DNA of 64,000 nucleotides from Alteromonas profundi (GCF_010500865.1 NZ_JAAAWN010000008.1:1-64000); one strand, 5' to 3'; shown: positions 1 through 8,931, numbered from the stretch's first letter. A program made the numbers and translations. Notes: generated by a model not told the origin, from the sequence alone.

Positions 1-752
1 TAGACATTTGCGCATATGCTGTAATGAGCAATCATACCCATGTAGTTTTACATGTTGATAAACAAAAAGCCGAAGCATTAAGCCATGAAGAGGTGCTTAG
101 GCGGTGGCATAAGCTTCATAAAGGTACGCTGCTGACCCGAAAGTACGTCGATGTGCGCATGCGTAACACAATGTCAGAGGCAGAGCGGGATAGTGTAATA
201 CTGTGTGCGAATATATACCGCAAACGATTACATGATATTAGTTGGTTTATGCGCCATCTAAATGAGTATATTGCGAGAATGGCGAACAAAGAAGATGAAT
301 GTACGGGCCGTTTTTGGGAAGGCCGATTTAAATCTCAAGCCTTATTGGATGAGGCCGCATTACTGGCGTGCATGGCCTATGTTGACTTAAATCCAATCCG
401 AGCAGGTAAAGCCGCCACACCAGAAAAAGCAGCGTATACCAGTGTCAAACGGCGTATCAAAGCAGCGAAGAATAACCAACAGCCCCGCAAGCTAATGCCA
501 TTTACGGGCAACCAGCGCACCACTAACGTAAAAGGGCTTCCCTTCGTTTTGGCCGACTACCTCGCCCTTGTGGAGCACACGGGGCGTCAACTTCGTTGTG
601 ATAAACCAGGCGTAATTCCCTCTCACTGCGCCCCCCTCTTGCAACGAACAGGGTTACAACTGGATTGTTGGGACAAACTCGTCAACGGCATAGAATCAGA
701 ATTTTCGACCCGTATAAGCGTCGCAATAACCCACAGCAAGTTAGCAGGTTAG
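1..752 (+). mobile_element. REP-associated tyrosine transposase (RAYT, IS200-like Y1 family), 5'-truncated by the window edge
   Basis: The frame is open to the left edge: the residues before the first ATG at 24 read ...CAYAV, so the gene starts outside the window. The conserved HUH metal-binding motif appears as NHTHVVLHV. A later segment CTGRFWEGRF and then YVDLNPIRAG are typical of this family; the Tyr of the latter is the probable catalytic nucleophile. Family knowledge: single-domain transposases that act on single-stranded DNA hairpins of REP repeats and are usually single-copy, domesticated genes. The C-terminal part after about residue 150 of the visible protein is a variable extension. 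The repeats at 921-1071 may be its targets (inference). Family call is firm; activity unknown. Confidence 0.85.
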
Positions 753-920
753 GAAAATAACGCTATATCCTATCAACATTTATAGTACACACCCTCTATC
801 AAGCCTCACACTCAATCGAGATATACACCAAACTCTGTTCCTAAAACGAAGATAAACAATGCACTGCCAATACGAAGCGTTTCAATGAACCGTGTACTTA
901 ATAGCGCTAGCTACAGCTAA

Positions 921-1071
921 TAGACACCCACCAATCTAATTATTTAACTTGCTCACCAAAGAGAATTTAAGACAGCCACAAACTCCGCCTATGTACAAAT
1001 AGTTTGTAAGGGGAGGGGGGAGGTGGATGTCCATTGGTGAGGTGGGTGTCTAAGGGAGGGGTGGGTGTCCA
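921..1071. repeat. Short repeats GGTGGRTGTCYA, three direct at 19-bp spacing and one inverted
   Basis: GGTGGATGTCCA (1022-1033), GGTGGGTGTCTA (1041-1052) and GGTGGGTGTCCA (1060-1071) lie exactly 19 bp apart. TAGACACCCACC at 921-932 is the perfect reverse complement of the middle copy. The position just downstream of a REP-type transposase suggests a REP-like element, but the link is inferred from proximity only. Confidence 0.55.
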
Positions 1072-1083
1072 TGAGGGGGGAGG

Positions 1084-1133
1084 CGTCCGCGGTTTCTGCC
1101 GGACAGTCAAAAGTGTCCGCTGCGGACACTTTT
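1084..1133. promoter_or_regulatory. Two operator-like inverted repeats upstream of the export/two-component operon
   Basis: The stronger site is a perfect 12-bp inverted repeat with one central base: AAAAGTGTCCGC (1109-1120) and GCGGACACTTTT (1122-1133). A weaker one, GTCCG (1084-1088) with CGGAC (1101-1105), precedes it. They share the TGTCCG/CGGACA core. Such tandem sites upstream of an operon that encodes an NtrC-type regulator suggest enhancer sites for that regulator (inference). No T-tract follows, so a terminator is less likely. Confidence 0.5.
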
Positions 1134-1180
1134 CTATTTCCTGTATTTAAAAAATCACTATTTATCAGTGCTTTAAATTA

Positions 1181-1196
1181 TGGCATGTAAATCGTA
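1181..1196 (+). promoter_or_regulatory. Possible weak sigma-54-like promoter
   Basis: TGGCATG at 1181-1187 resembles the -24 element, but the -12 part (TCGTA) lacks the canonical GC. It sits about 50 bp downstream of the palindromes, a normal distance for a sigma-54 enhancer. The match is poor, so this is only a candidate. Confidence 0.2.
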
Positions 1197-1331
1197 TTAG
1201 TCGTTGTAAGAAAAATAAAACGGCTAATGAGCGTACGTGTTCTTGTGTAACTGGATTGCATTGACTCGCAACAAGGTAAGCAAGGGGCTATGTCTGTTAG
1301 CGAACCCATTCACTATTCAGAGGGCTAGACC

Positions 1332-1424
1332 ATGATGATGATGCTTTTTCACTACATAAGTCTTCCAATTTTGGTTTTGATTGTTGGCTTGGTTCTCGCC
1401 AATGTCGAAAAACAAGGGATATAG
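1332..1424 (+). CDS. Candidate 30-aa single-span membrane micro-protein at the operon head
   Basis: The frame ATG(1332)-TAG(1422) encodes four Met, then a hydrophobic stretch of about 20 residues (ISLPILVLIVGLVLANV) and a short charged tail EKQGI. An AGAGGG-like ribosome binding site lies at 1319-1324, about 7 nt before the ATG. It ends 9 nt before the start of the membrane-fusion gene, so translational coupling is possible. I do not recognise a family. It could be a small subunit of the exporter or a leader peptide. The four successive ATGs and hydrophobic core support coding, but length makes this uncertain. Confidence 0.45.
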   Translation: MMMMLFHYISLPILVLIVGLVLANVEKQGI

Positions 1425-1433
1425 GGCAAAGCG

Positions 1434-2687
1434 ATGATTAAGGATACAAGTAGTCAAGATGTCGTGGTAAAGCAGCAGCGTCGCCGCACGCCTTGGATAG
1501 TTTTTAGCGTGTGTGTGATTGCCATTGTCTGCATGGGGTACGTGGCCGTTTCTGCGCCTCCTGCGGCTATTTCTGTAGCGAAATCCTCATTAAAAGTACA
1601 CAAGGTGTCAAAGGGCGACTTGGTCCGAGATATTGTGACCACGGGTAAAATAATTGCCGCTAACGCGCCGCAGGTTTATAGCCCAGAGCAAGGCTATGTG
1701 TTACTCAAAGTGACCCCCGGGGATTTTATTGAAGTGGGAGACACTGTGGCCATTGTTGACTCCCCTGAATTGCAAAGCAACCTGAAACAGGAGCAACTGG
1801 TACTTGCAAGCTTACGCAGCGATCTCGCCAGACAGCAATTGGATGTTAGGCGTCAAACGTTGCTACTTAACAAGCAAGCAGATTTGGCAAAAGTTGAACT
1901 TGATGCAGCAATGCGTGAAGACAAACGGGCGTCCTTATCCATTCAAAACCACCTTATTAGCCAAATTTATTTTGAAGAGGCACAAGATAATTTAGCGCGA
2001 GCGAAAGTGACCCACAAGCATGCGCTTGCCGAAATTGAATTGGCAACCGATACCCTGGCTTTTGAGCTTAAAACCACCGAAGAGAAAGTGGCTAGGCAGG
2101 AGCTAGTGGTAGCAGAACTAGCCCGTCAATTGGCCAATTTGCAGATAAAAGCCACTGTGTCTGGCGTGGTGGGGAATGTGCGTATTCAACCCAATGCCCT
2201 TGTTGCCAAAAACGAATTACTCATGACACTAGTGGACCTTTCCGCCTATGAAGCACAGCTTAATGTGGCCGAAAGCTACGCGGGCGATCTTGGTATTGGC
2301 ATGGACGTTGAGCTCACCATGGGAGGGCAAACAGTACTTGGTACCCTGGTTTCTATTTCCCCAGAGGTGGTAGAACGGCAAGTAACAGCAAGGGTTCGCT
2401 TTCCTGAGAACAGTGTGCAGTCTATTCGTCAAAATCAGCAGGTATCTGCTCGCATTCTGCTGGAAAGCAAAACAGATGTATTAAAGGTGGCGCGAGGTAG
2501 CTTCTTGCAGGCAGGGGGACATACGGCCTATTTAGTGAATGGCGATGTAGCTGAACGTGTGGCTATTCAAATAGGGGCAACCAGTATGCGCGAAATAGAG
2601 ATTTTAGGCGGCCTGAATGAAGGCGACGAAATAGTCATTTCTAATTATGAAAAATTTAACCAAGCGCCTTCGGTGCTGTTACGCTAA
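1434..2687 (+). CDS. HlyD/MacA-type periplasmic adaptor (membrane-fusion protein) of an ABC efflux system
   Basis: 417 aa. An N-terminal basic cytoplasmic tail (QQRRR) is followed by one membrane span at about residues 21-40 and a periplasmic part. The early half of the lipoyl domain (SPEQGYVLLKVTPGDFIEVGD) precedes a long helical hairpin at about 115-240, then the second lipoyl half (ATVSGVVGNVRIQPNALV) and beta-barrel regions. Family role: joins an inner-membrane transporter to an outer-membrane channel. The gene is followed 15 bp later by the ATPase gene, so it is the adaptor of that transporter. No outer-membrane channel gene is present here; one is presumably supplied from elsewhere. Substrate unknown. 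Confidence 0.9.
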   Translation: MIKDTSSQDVVVKQQRRRTPWIVFSVCVIAIVCMGYVAVSAPPAAISVAKSSLKVHKVSKGDLVRDIVTTGKIIAANAPQVYSPEQGYVLLKVTPGDFIEVGDTVAIVDSPELQSNLKQEQLVLASLRSDLARQQLDVRRQTLLLNKQADLAKVELDAAMREDKRASLSIQNHLISQIYFEEAQDNLARAKVTHKHALAEIELATDTLAFELKTTEEKVARQELVVAELARQLANLQIKATVSGVVGNVRIQPNALVAKNELLMTLVDLSAYEAQLNVAESYAGDLGIGMDVELTMGGQTVLGTLVSISPEVVERQVTARVRFPENSVQSIRQNQQVSARILLESKTDVLKVARGSFLQAGGHTAYLVNGDVAERVAIQIGATSMREIEILGGLNEGDEIVISNYEKFNQAPSVLLR

Positions 2688-2702
2688 AACAAGGAACACA
2701 CA

Positions 2703-3443
2703 ATGTTAACCATGCACAACGTAGGCAAAATATACCAAACAGACAGTGTACAAACCCATGCATTAAGAGATTTTTCTCTTACGGTGAACGAAGGCGAATT
2801 TATTGCGGTAACGGGGCCATCGGGTTCGGGGAAAACCACCTTTTTAAATATTGCAGGGTTATTAGAACCCTTTACGTCAGGGCAATATACATTAGACGGT
2901 ATAGACATTGGTGGTTTGTCTGATAATCAGCGCGCGGATATTCGCAACCAAAAAATAGGCTATATTTTTCAGGGTTTTAACCTAATTCCTGATTTAAATA
3001 TTTACGAAAATGTGGAAGTGCCTTTGCGATACCGTGGGGTACCAGCAAAAGAACGTAAAGTGCGAATTTTAGAATGTTTAGAACAGGTGGGGCTAGCTAG
3101 CCGCGCCAGGCACTTACCTCAGCAGCTATCTGGTGGGCAACAACAACGGGTGGCGATAGCCAGAGCGCTCGCCGGAAAACCCCGTTTTTTGCTGGCAGAT
3201 GAGCCTACGGGTAATTTAGATACCCTTATGGCGCGCCAAGTTATGGAGTTATTAGAAGAGATTAACCAAAATGGCGCCACCATCGTTATGGTCACCCACG
3301 ACCCTGAATTGGCCCGTAGAGCCCCTCGCAATATTCAAGTGGTAGACGGGGAATTGGCCGATTTAACCTTTTATCAAGGGAAGCCAGCAACGCCTGCCTC
3401 AGCCCCTGAAAAAAGCGCCCATGAAAGCGTAGTGGGAGGCTAA
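2703..3443 (+). CDS. ABC transporter ATP-binding subunit, MacB/LolD type
   Basis: 246 aa. Walker A is GPSGSGKTT at about residues 38-46, the Q-loop lies in GYIFQGFNLIP, the signature is LSGGQQQR, Walker B with its glutamate is LLADEPTGNLD, and the H-loop is VTHDPE. This layout and the LolD/MacB-like signature place it in the class of ATPases that drive FtsX-type permeases (mechanotransmission exporters). AAGGA at 2690-2694 serves as ribosome binding site. The next gene starts 1 nt after the stop, so they are co-translated. Confidence 0.93.
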   Translation: MLTMHNVGKIYQTDSVQTHALRDFSLTVNEGEFIAVTGPSGSGKTTFLNIAGLLEPFTSGQYTLDGIDIGGLSDNQRADIRNQKIGYIFQGFNLIPDLNIYENVEVPLRYRGVPAKERKVRILECLEQVGLASRARHLPQQLSGGQQQRVAIARALAGKPRFLLADEPTGNLDTLMARQVMELLEEINQNGATIVMVTHDPELARRAPRNIQVVDGELADLTFYQGKPATPASAPEKSAHESVVGG

Positions 3444-3444
3444 T

Positions 3445-4758
3445 ATGTTTCTTCACTATATCGATTTAAGCATCAGAAGTATCAAGAGTACGCCTGTAAT
3501 CAGCGTATTAATGGTGTTTGCCATTGCAATAGGTATTGGCTTAACCATGACAAGCCTTTCTGTGTTTCACATGATGTCGATGGATCCTATCCCTCACAAA
3601 AGTCAGGCCATTCATTTTCCTCAGTTAAACATTATGGATGAAGGCGGCGAATGGCATACAGATGATAATATTCCTTACCAACTGACTTATCAGGATGCCA
3701 TAAACCTCTACAACGCAGACGCAGACTTTCCTAGAAGCCCGAGTTTTCGTAGTGGTTTTTCGGTGCACCTAAATACCCCTGACGTTAAGCCCACCATGGA
3801 ACCTGCCCGTCTTGTTTATCAAGAGTTTTTCTCCATTTTTGAGCGGCCCTTCATTTTTGGGGCGCCTTGGTCGAAGGAAGAACAACAAAGCAAACCCTAT
3901 GTCGTGGTTATTTCCGAATCCATTAACAACCGCTTATTCAATGGCCAGAACTCTGTGGGCAAATCCATCTATTTAGACAATAAAAGCTATCGTATTGTCG
4001 GTGTGGTTGAAGACTGGGATCACCACATCAAGTATTACGATTTAAATAACGGTGCGTTTAATAGCCCAGAAAAACTTTATGTGCCTTTTTCTATTGCGCC
4101 TTTAGAAGAAATAGGGACGTGGGGAAATACCAATGGGTGGAAACACGAAACCTTAAATGGCTACCAAAGCTTATTGCAATCTGAATTGGTCTGGGTGCAA
4201 TTTTGGGTACAGCTTAATACGGCGGCCGAAAAAGAAGCGTTTAGTGCGTTGATAATGGCCTATATGGAAGATCAGCAATCGAAAGGCCGGTTTAATCGCG
4301 ATAACTTGCAATACGCCCTTCGTAACGTCACCCAATGGTTAAAATACAATCAGGTGGTCTCAGAGGACAATCGTATTCTCGTTGGCTTGAGCTTTATGTT
4401 CTTGCTTGTCTGTGTAGCGAATATATTGGGCTTATTACTGGCTAAATTTCTAAAACGAGCGCCTGAGGTTGGCGTACGCCGTGCCCTTGGCGCCAGTAAG
4501 AAGCACATATTTGCGCAGCATATTGTGGAAGTGTCTGTTATTGGCTTAGCCGGTGGCATTTTGGGTATTGTGATTGCGCAACTTGGTCTGTGGGGCGTTC
4601 GTACTACCAACAGATATTATGAAGCCCTAGCTACCATGGATGTCTCTCTGCTGTTAGCGGCGCCTACCATTGCCTTAATGGCAAGTTTCATAGCGGGTTT
4701 GTACCCTGCATGGCTGGTGTGTAGAACCCAACCTGCCATTTACCTCAAAAGCCAATAG
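3445..4758 (+). CDS. ABC transporter permease, MacB/FtsX family (first of two)
   Basis: 437 aa. One N-terminal membrane span (about 18-38), a large periplasmic MacB-like domain (about 40-305), then three C-terminal spans of the FtsX domain beginning near residue 312. The conserved FtsX segment with VGVRRALGASKKHI precedes the second C-terminal span. Together with the following gene it should form a heterodimeric membrane unit with the ATPase at 2703-3443. The substrate cannot be read from the sequence; related systems export peptides, lipids or antimicrobials. Confidence 0.88.
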   Translation: MFLHYIDLSIRSIKSTPVISVLMVFAIAIGIGLTMTSLSVFHMMSMDPIPHKSQAIHFPQLNIMDEGGEWHTDDNIPYQLTYQDAINLYNADADFPRSPSFRSGFSVHLNTPDVKPTMEPARLVYQEFFSIFERPFIFGAPWSKEEQQSKPYVVVISESINNRLFNGQNSVGKSIYLDNKSYRIVGVVEDWDHHIKYYDLNNGAFNSPEKLYVPFSIAPLEEIGTWGNTNGWKHETLNGYQSLLQSELVWVQFWVQLNTAAEKEAFSALIMAYMEDQQSKGRFNRDNLQYALRNVTQWLKYNQVVSEDNRILVGLSFMFLLVCVANILGLLLAKFLKRAPEVGVRRALGASKKHIFAQHIVEVSVIGLAGGILGIVIAQLGLWGVRTTNRYYEALATMDVSLLLAAPTIALMASFIAGLYPAWLVCRTQPAIYLKSQ

Positions 4759-4767
4759 GAGCGTATC

Positions 4768-5976
4768 ATGCTAGAAATTAAACCTATATTTAATGCACTG
4801 CGTCGCTCAAAAGTGGGGGCTATTTTATTGTTTTTACAAATAGCGCTAACAACGGCTGTGGTCAGCAATGCCGCATTTATGATTAACGATCACCTGTCGT
4901 ATTTGAAAGAAGATACCGGCTTTGTGCAGCAGGAGATATTTAGCTTTGGTCTTATGACATTTGGCAAAGACATCGATTTGCACCAACAAGCAGAACGAGA
5001 TGAAGACATGATTCGCCGTATTCCAGGCGTGATAGATGCCGTGTTTATTCAAGCGGTGCCGTTAACCGGGGGCGGTTCGTCCACCTCAAGTCATCTACGC
5101 CCACCGCCAGAAGAATCGAAATCATTGTCACTGGCCTACTATTACGCCGATGAACATACACTTGACACCTTTGGGGTTACCTTGCTGGAAGGGCGGAATT
5201 TTCGGCCGGAAGAGGTGGTTATTGGAAGCGATTTTGACGGACATGGTCCCAACACCGTTATTGTTTCTCAAGCCTATGCGCAAGAGATGTTTGAAGGTGA
5301 GTCGGCACTGGGTAAAACTATTTATGTGTCGAGCAGGCCGCTAGAAATTATTGGCGTGGTTGAGACAATGAAAAGCCCCTGGCCGAGAGGCGATCGAAGT
5401 AGCAGAACCAGCATTATTCCTTTTATTAATGTGCAAAATTTTCACCGCGTGATGGTGAGAACCGAGGCGTCTGAGCGCGACAGTGTGATGAAGGTGATTG
5501 AAGACAAAATGCTAAGCCAGTATGACCAGCGGGTGATAATCAATATTGAAGGGCTGGAGGAAAGCAAAAATAGCTACGATGCCACCGATGTGCTGATGAT
5601 GCGTATGTTGATGGTTTTAGTGGTTATTTTAGTGCTAGTTACGGCGCTGGGTATTCTTGGCCTTACGCAATTCAATATAAGTAAACGGACGAAGCAAATT
5701 GGTACACGTCGGGCATTAGGGGCAAGAAAGTCGGATATTATTCGCTATTTCTTAGTAGAAAATGCCATGATATGCACGGTAGGTTTGGTGATAGGGTCAT
5801 TTGCGGCGTTCTTTTTAGGGCGCGTATTAATGAACGCCTATTCCATTAATGCCCTAGAAATGCAATTTGTTATCGGTACGGCTGTTGGAATATGCGTAAT
5901 GAGCTTACTCGCCGTTATTGTGCCGGCAATGCGTGCCGCCAATTTTTCACCGAGTATCGCCACTCGTAGTATTTAA
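4768..5976 (+). CDS. ABC transporter permease, MacB/FtsX family (second of two)
   Basis: 402 aa, same fold as the preceding gene: N-terminal span at about 17-37, periplasmic MacB-like domain, then a C-terminal FtsX domain with three spans starting near residue 275. It contains the matching segment IGTRRALGARKSDIIRYFL. AGGAG lies just upstream of the ATG. It starts 9 nt after the first permease and is followed 12 nt later by the response regulator, consistent with one operon. The divergent periplasmic domains suggest a heterodimer rather than a recent duplicate. Confidence 0.88.
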   Translation: MLEIKPIFNALRRSKVGAILLFLQIALTTAVVSNAAFMINDHLSYLKEDTGFVQQEIFSFGLMTFGKDIDLHQQAERDEDMIRRIPGVIDAVFIQAVPLTGGGSSTSSHLRPPPEESKSLSLAYYYADEHTLDTFGVTLLEGRNFRPEEVVIGSDFDGHGPNTVIVSQAYAQEMFEGESALGKTIYVSSRPLEIIGVVETMKSPWPRGDRSSRTSIIPFINVQNFHRVMVRTEASERDSVMKVIEDKMLSQYDQRVIINIEGLEESKNSYDATDVLMMRMLMVLVVILVLVTALGILGLTQFNISKRTKQIGTRRALGARKSDIIRYFLVENAMICTVGLVIGSFAAFFLGRVLMNAYSINALEMQFVIGTAVGICVMSLLAVIVPAMRAANFSPSIATRSI

Positions 5977-5988
5977 GAGCGCAGATGA

Positions 5989-7332
5989 ATGAAAAAAATC
6001 TTAATTGTTGATGACAACGCTGCGGTGTTGGAAGCCTTGTCATTACTTTTAGAAATCCACGGCTACCAGGTTGTTACGGCTAGTACACCGAAAGAGGCGT
6101 TACAAATCGTAAACTATCAAGCGATTAGCCTAGTGCTTCAGGACATGAATTTCAGCGCCGATACCACGTCTGGCGAAGAAGGCAAAACGCTGTTTTTTGC
6201 GCTAAGAGAGCTAAACCCTCTATTGCCGATTATCCTTATTACCGCATGGACCGAATTGGAGCATGCGGTGGCGTTGGTGAAAGCCGGCGCAGCAGACTAC
6301 ATCCCAAAGCCGTGGGATGACGTGAAGTTAATCACCACTGTAAACAACTTAATCGCCCTCGGTGAAGCCTCGGCCACTCATCAATCAGTTAAACAGCAGT
6401 CTACCCTTTACGATAGCGCTAAACAGGCCGCTCGCAGTGTGGGATTGGTGTATGAAAGCGCAGCAATGCAGCGAGTGGTAGATATGGCGTTGCAGGTGGC
6501 CAAGTCCGATGTACCCGTGCTTATAACAGGGCCAAACGGTAGCGGCAAAGAAAAAATCGCCGAACTCATACAGTCTCAATCTCCGTTGCGTCATGCGGCT
6601 TTTGTTAAGGTCAATGCGGGCGCGCTGCCTCAAGAACTGATTGAAGCTGAATTGTTCGGTGCTGAAGCCGGCGCATTTACCAGTGCGAACAAGTCCAGAA
6701 TAGGGCGCTTTGAAGCCGCTAACGGGGGCACTCTATTTTTAGATGAAATTGGTACCTTACCCTTATCGGGGCAGGTCAAGCTGTTGCGCGTATTGCAAAC
6801 CGGCGAGTTTGAAAAATTAGGCTCGGTAAAAACTCAGCATACCAACGTGCGTATTATCTCGGCCACGAACGCAGATTTAGCCAGTGATATCGCAAACGGG
6901 CATTTTCGTGAGGATTTGTTTTATCGCCTTAATGTTATCGAAATTAATGTGCCCCCACTTAGCGAGCGGGGTGACGATGCATTGGCGCTGGTTCAACACT
7001 TTTTGCCTAACCGGGAAATTAGCTTAACGGGAAAGCAGGCCATTACTCAATACCCTTGGCCCGGTAACGTGAGAGAGCTAGAAAATGCATGCCGCAGAGT
7101 GGATATCTTACATCCACATGGCCCGTTAAACGCCGACGCGTTTGGTTTACCCAGTAGCCATAGCGAAGACACCGTTTTGGTTAAAGTCGGAAGCGAGCCT
7201 ACCAAGGCGGAAATTCAAGCCGCCTTAGTGCGTTACAATGGGGTAATTGCGCAAGTGGCGAAACATGTAGGGCTGTCGCGACAGGCGCTTTACCGGCGAC
7301 TCGATAAATACAAAATAAGCTATAAATCGTGA
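5989..7332 (+). CDS. NtrC-type sigma-54-dependent response regulator
   Basis: 447 aa with three domains. The receiver (1-about 120) has the acidic pair DD at 8-9, phospho-acceptor Asp52 (LVLQDMNF) and Lys107 (PKPWD). The AAA+ domain has Walker A GPNGSGKE (181-188) and Walker B LFLDEIG (249-255). The sigma-54 contact loop reads GAFTSA (228-233) instead of the usual GAFTGA. A Fis-type helix-turn-helix ends the protein (about 408-445, ending [16 protein letters not shown]). Its stop overlaps the start of the kinase gene. It probably controls the transporter operon through the palindromes at 1084-1133 (inference). Confidence 0.92.
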   Translation: MKKILIVDDNAAVLEALSLLLEIHGYQVVTASTPKEALQIVNYQAISLVLQDMNFSADTTSGEEGKTLFFALRELNPLLPIILITAWTELEHAVALVKAGAADYIPKPWDDVKLITTVNNLIALGEASATHQSVKQQSTLYDSAKQAARSVGLVYESAAMQRVVDMALQVAKSDVPVLITGPNGSGKEKIAELIQSQSPLRHAAFVKVNAGALPQELIEAELFGAEAGAFTSANKSRIGRFEAANGGTLFLDEIGTLPLSGQVKLLRVLQTGEFEKLGSVKTQHTNVRIISATNADLASDIANGHFREDLFYRLNVIEINVPPLSERGDDALALVQHFLPNREISLTGKQAITQYPWPGNVRELENACRRVDILHPHGPLNADAFGLPSSHSEDTVLVKVGSEPTKAEIQAALVRYNGVIAQVAKHVGLSRQALYRRLDKYKISYKS

Positions 7333-8630
7333 AATCTATTAGAACCAAGCTGGTAGCAGCGTCACTGAGTGCGACGGCTATAGGGTTGTCGCCTATGCTC
7401 TATCTGACCCCGCTGTCTCTAGGGGTTAAGATACTTTGTGTGTTGGGTGCGCTTGGGCTATGTGCCATTGTTGTGTACAAGGCCACTGAATCGATGAGCC
7501 AGAATATTCAAGCGTTAGAGGTAGGGTTACTCAACTTTAAAGACGGGGAATATGCCGCCACATTGGCATGTTCCACCACCGACGAATTCGCTCACCTCTG
7601 CGCCCTTTACAATGCATCAGCGCAATCACTTCGCAAAGAAAAGCAATGGTTGCATCAGCGGGAATTAATGCTCGATAAAGTATTGCAAAGCTCACCTGAT
7701 GTATTGCTATTAGTGAACGATAAAAACGACGTGGTGTTTAGTAACCATCAAGCCAGAGACTTTTTTGCGGTAAATCAGCGCCTTGAAGGGCTTTCTTTGC
7801 CCCGTTTGCTTTCAAAGCAACCCAGCGCTTTAGTTGAAGTCATGCTAGACAGCCGCGAAGGGTTGTTCACCTTACCGCAAGATGAAAAGGGCGTCGAAAC
7901 CTGGCATTTGGCGCAGGGCACATTTTTACTTAATAACCAGCAGCACACCCTTTATATTCTCAAGCAAATGACCCGCGAGCTAAACCGTCAAGAAGTATCA
8001 GTTTGGAAAAAAGTGATCCGCGTGATTAGCCATGAACTCAATAACTCGTTAGGGCCAATATCCAGTCTGCTGCATAGCGGAAAAATCGTCGCCAATCAAA
8101 ACCAAGACCCCCGTTTAGAGCGGGTGTTTCTAACCATTGAAGAAAGAATTGCTCATCTTAATCAATTCGTCCAAGGCTACGGAAAATTCGCTAAGTTACC
8201 CACACCTGTGTTTGCCCCCATTGAGTGGACAAGTGTGATAGCACAGTTAAAACAGCAATATGAATTTACCCTGGATATGCCAACGCCGGTGAATTTGCAC
8301 GCCGATGCCGTGCAAATTGAGCAATTACTTATTAACTTGCTGAAAAATGCCCATGAAGCGGGTGGTTCACCAAGAGACATCCACTTAGTCATTAAACAGC
8401 AGAATTCCCACGTGGTATTAGAAGTGTTAGATGCTGGCAAGGGTATGAGCGAACAGGTGATGACAAATGCCCTTGTACCTTTTTATTCTACCAAAGCGAA
8501 TGGCAGCGGATTGGGGTTGGCCTTGTGTCGTGAAATATGTGATGCCCATGGTGGCCATCTTGTTATCCAAAACAGACAACAAAAAGGGCTATGCGTAAGG
8601 GTTATTTTCGAGGGCGATGCAGGCAGGTAA
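7329..8630 (+). CDS. Sensor histidine kinase, NtrY-like
   Basis: 433 aa, GTG start overlapping the regulator's TGA by four bases. Two membrane spans (about 10-50) with almost no periplasmic loop between them, a HAMP/linker region, a PAS-like segment at about 110-215, then the kinase core. The H-box is VISHELNNSLGPISSL, the N-box LLINLLKNAHEAGG, and the G-boxes DAGKGMSEQ and GSGLGLAL. The very small outside loop suggests that it senses a membrane or cytoplasmic signal, perhaps the state of the transporter (inference). Partner of the 5989-7332 regulator. Confidence 0.9.
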   Translation: MKSIRTKLVAASLSATAIGLSPMLYLTPLSLGVKILCVLGALGLCAIVVYKATESMSQNIQALEVGLLNFKDGEYAATLACSTTDEFAHLCALYNASAQSLRKEKQWLHQRELMLDKVLQSSPDVLLLVNDKNDVVFSNHQARDFFAVNQRLEGLSLPRLLSKQPSALVEVMLDSREGLFTLPQDEKGVETWHLAQGTFLLNNQQHTLYILKQMTRELNRQEVSVWKKVIRVISHELNNSLGPISSLLHSGKIVANQNQDPRLERVFLTIEERIAHLNQFVQGYGKFAKLPTPVFAPIEWTSVIAQLKQQYEFTLDMPTPVNLHADAVQIEQLLINLLKNAHEAGGSPRDIHLVIKQQNSHVVLEVLDAGKGMSEQVMTNALVPFYSTKANGSGLGLALCREICDAHGGHLVIQNRQQKGLCVRVIFEGDAGR

Positions 8631-8650
8631 ATCTAGGTTGCATTAGATTT

Positions 8651-8683
8651 TAAAAAAAAGGGGGAAGACGGGCGTCTTCCCCC
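8651..8683 (-). terminator. Intrinsic terminator reading leftwards
   Basis: GGGGGAAGACG (8660-8670) and CGTCTTCCCCC (8673-8683) form a perfect 11-bp stem with a 2-nt loop. On the minus strand the stem is followed by eight T (complement of A 8652-8659). On the plus strand no T-tract follows. It would therefore stop leftward transcripts, for example read-through from smrB, although a strong hairpin may also affect the end of the kinase operon. Confidence 0.65.
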
Positions 8684-8741
8684 TACGACGCTAAGCCAAG
8701 ACCGTTTTTTACCCAACGTCGAACAGGCAGGAATCATACTA

Positions 8742-8764
8742 TTGTAAATGATAATTATTTGCAA
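8742..8764. promoter_or_regulatory. Fur-box-like palindrome
   Basis: A 23-bp imperfect palindrome with arms TTGTAAATGAT and ATTATTTGCAA. Its core AATGATAATTATT matches the Fur consensus at about 14 of 19 positions. It lies upstream of the FNR-like boxes and the 41-aa gene. Confidence 0.55.
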
Positions 8765-8808
8765 TAGCGTTTGGCCAAGTTTTTCATTTATTCTCTCTTT
8801 CTTACTTA

Positions 8809-8822
8809 TTGATTCAGATCAA
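8809..8822. promoter_or_regulatory. FNR-box-like site (distal)
   Basis: TTGATTCAGATCAA is a perfect match to the FNR/Anr consensus TTGAT-N4-ATCAA. It is centred 50 bp upstream of a second, near-perfect box. Confidence 0.7.
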
Positions 8823-8858
8823 CAGAATAACGGGGGCTAAATAAGATGAATTCCCTCT

Positions 8859-8872
8859 TTGATCTAGATCAG
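8859..8872. promoter_or_regulatory. FNR-box-like site (proximal) with class II promoter geometry
   Basis: TTGATCTAGATCAG differs from the FNR consensus at one position. TAACAT at 8895-8900 is a fair -10 hexamer; a start about 7 nt after it puts the box centre near -41.5, the classical activating position for FNR. Confidence 0.6.
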
Positions 8873-8931
8873 ATTCGTTTCTTTTTACAGTAGCTAACAT
8901 AGCGATGTCAGCTAATCGAGGAGAACGAATC

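Larger units (their letters stand above)
753..1331. other. Gene-free stretch between transposase and export operon
   Basis: No coding frame with a plausible start is seen. It holds the short repeats at 921-1071, G-rich runs around 1009-1080, the operator-like palindromes at 1084-1133, and the presumed promoter of the export operon. Confidence 0.7.
8631..8931. other. Intergenic control region between the kinase and the 41-aa gene
   Basis: No gene. It contains a strong hairpin at 8660-8683, a Fur-like palindrome at 8742-8764, two FNR-like boxes at 8809-8822 and 8859-8872, and a -10-like hexamer at 8895-8900. Confidence 0.75.

Noticed and set aside
1009-1080. G-rich runs as a G-quadruplex control element
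   Set aside because: Runs are explained by the spaced repeats; no specific argument supports a functional quadruplex.
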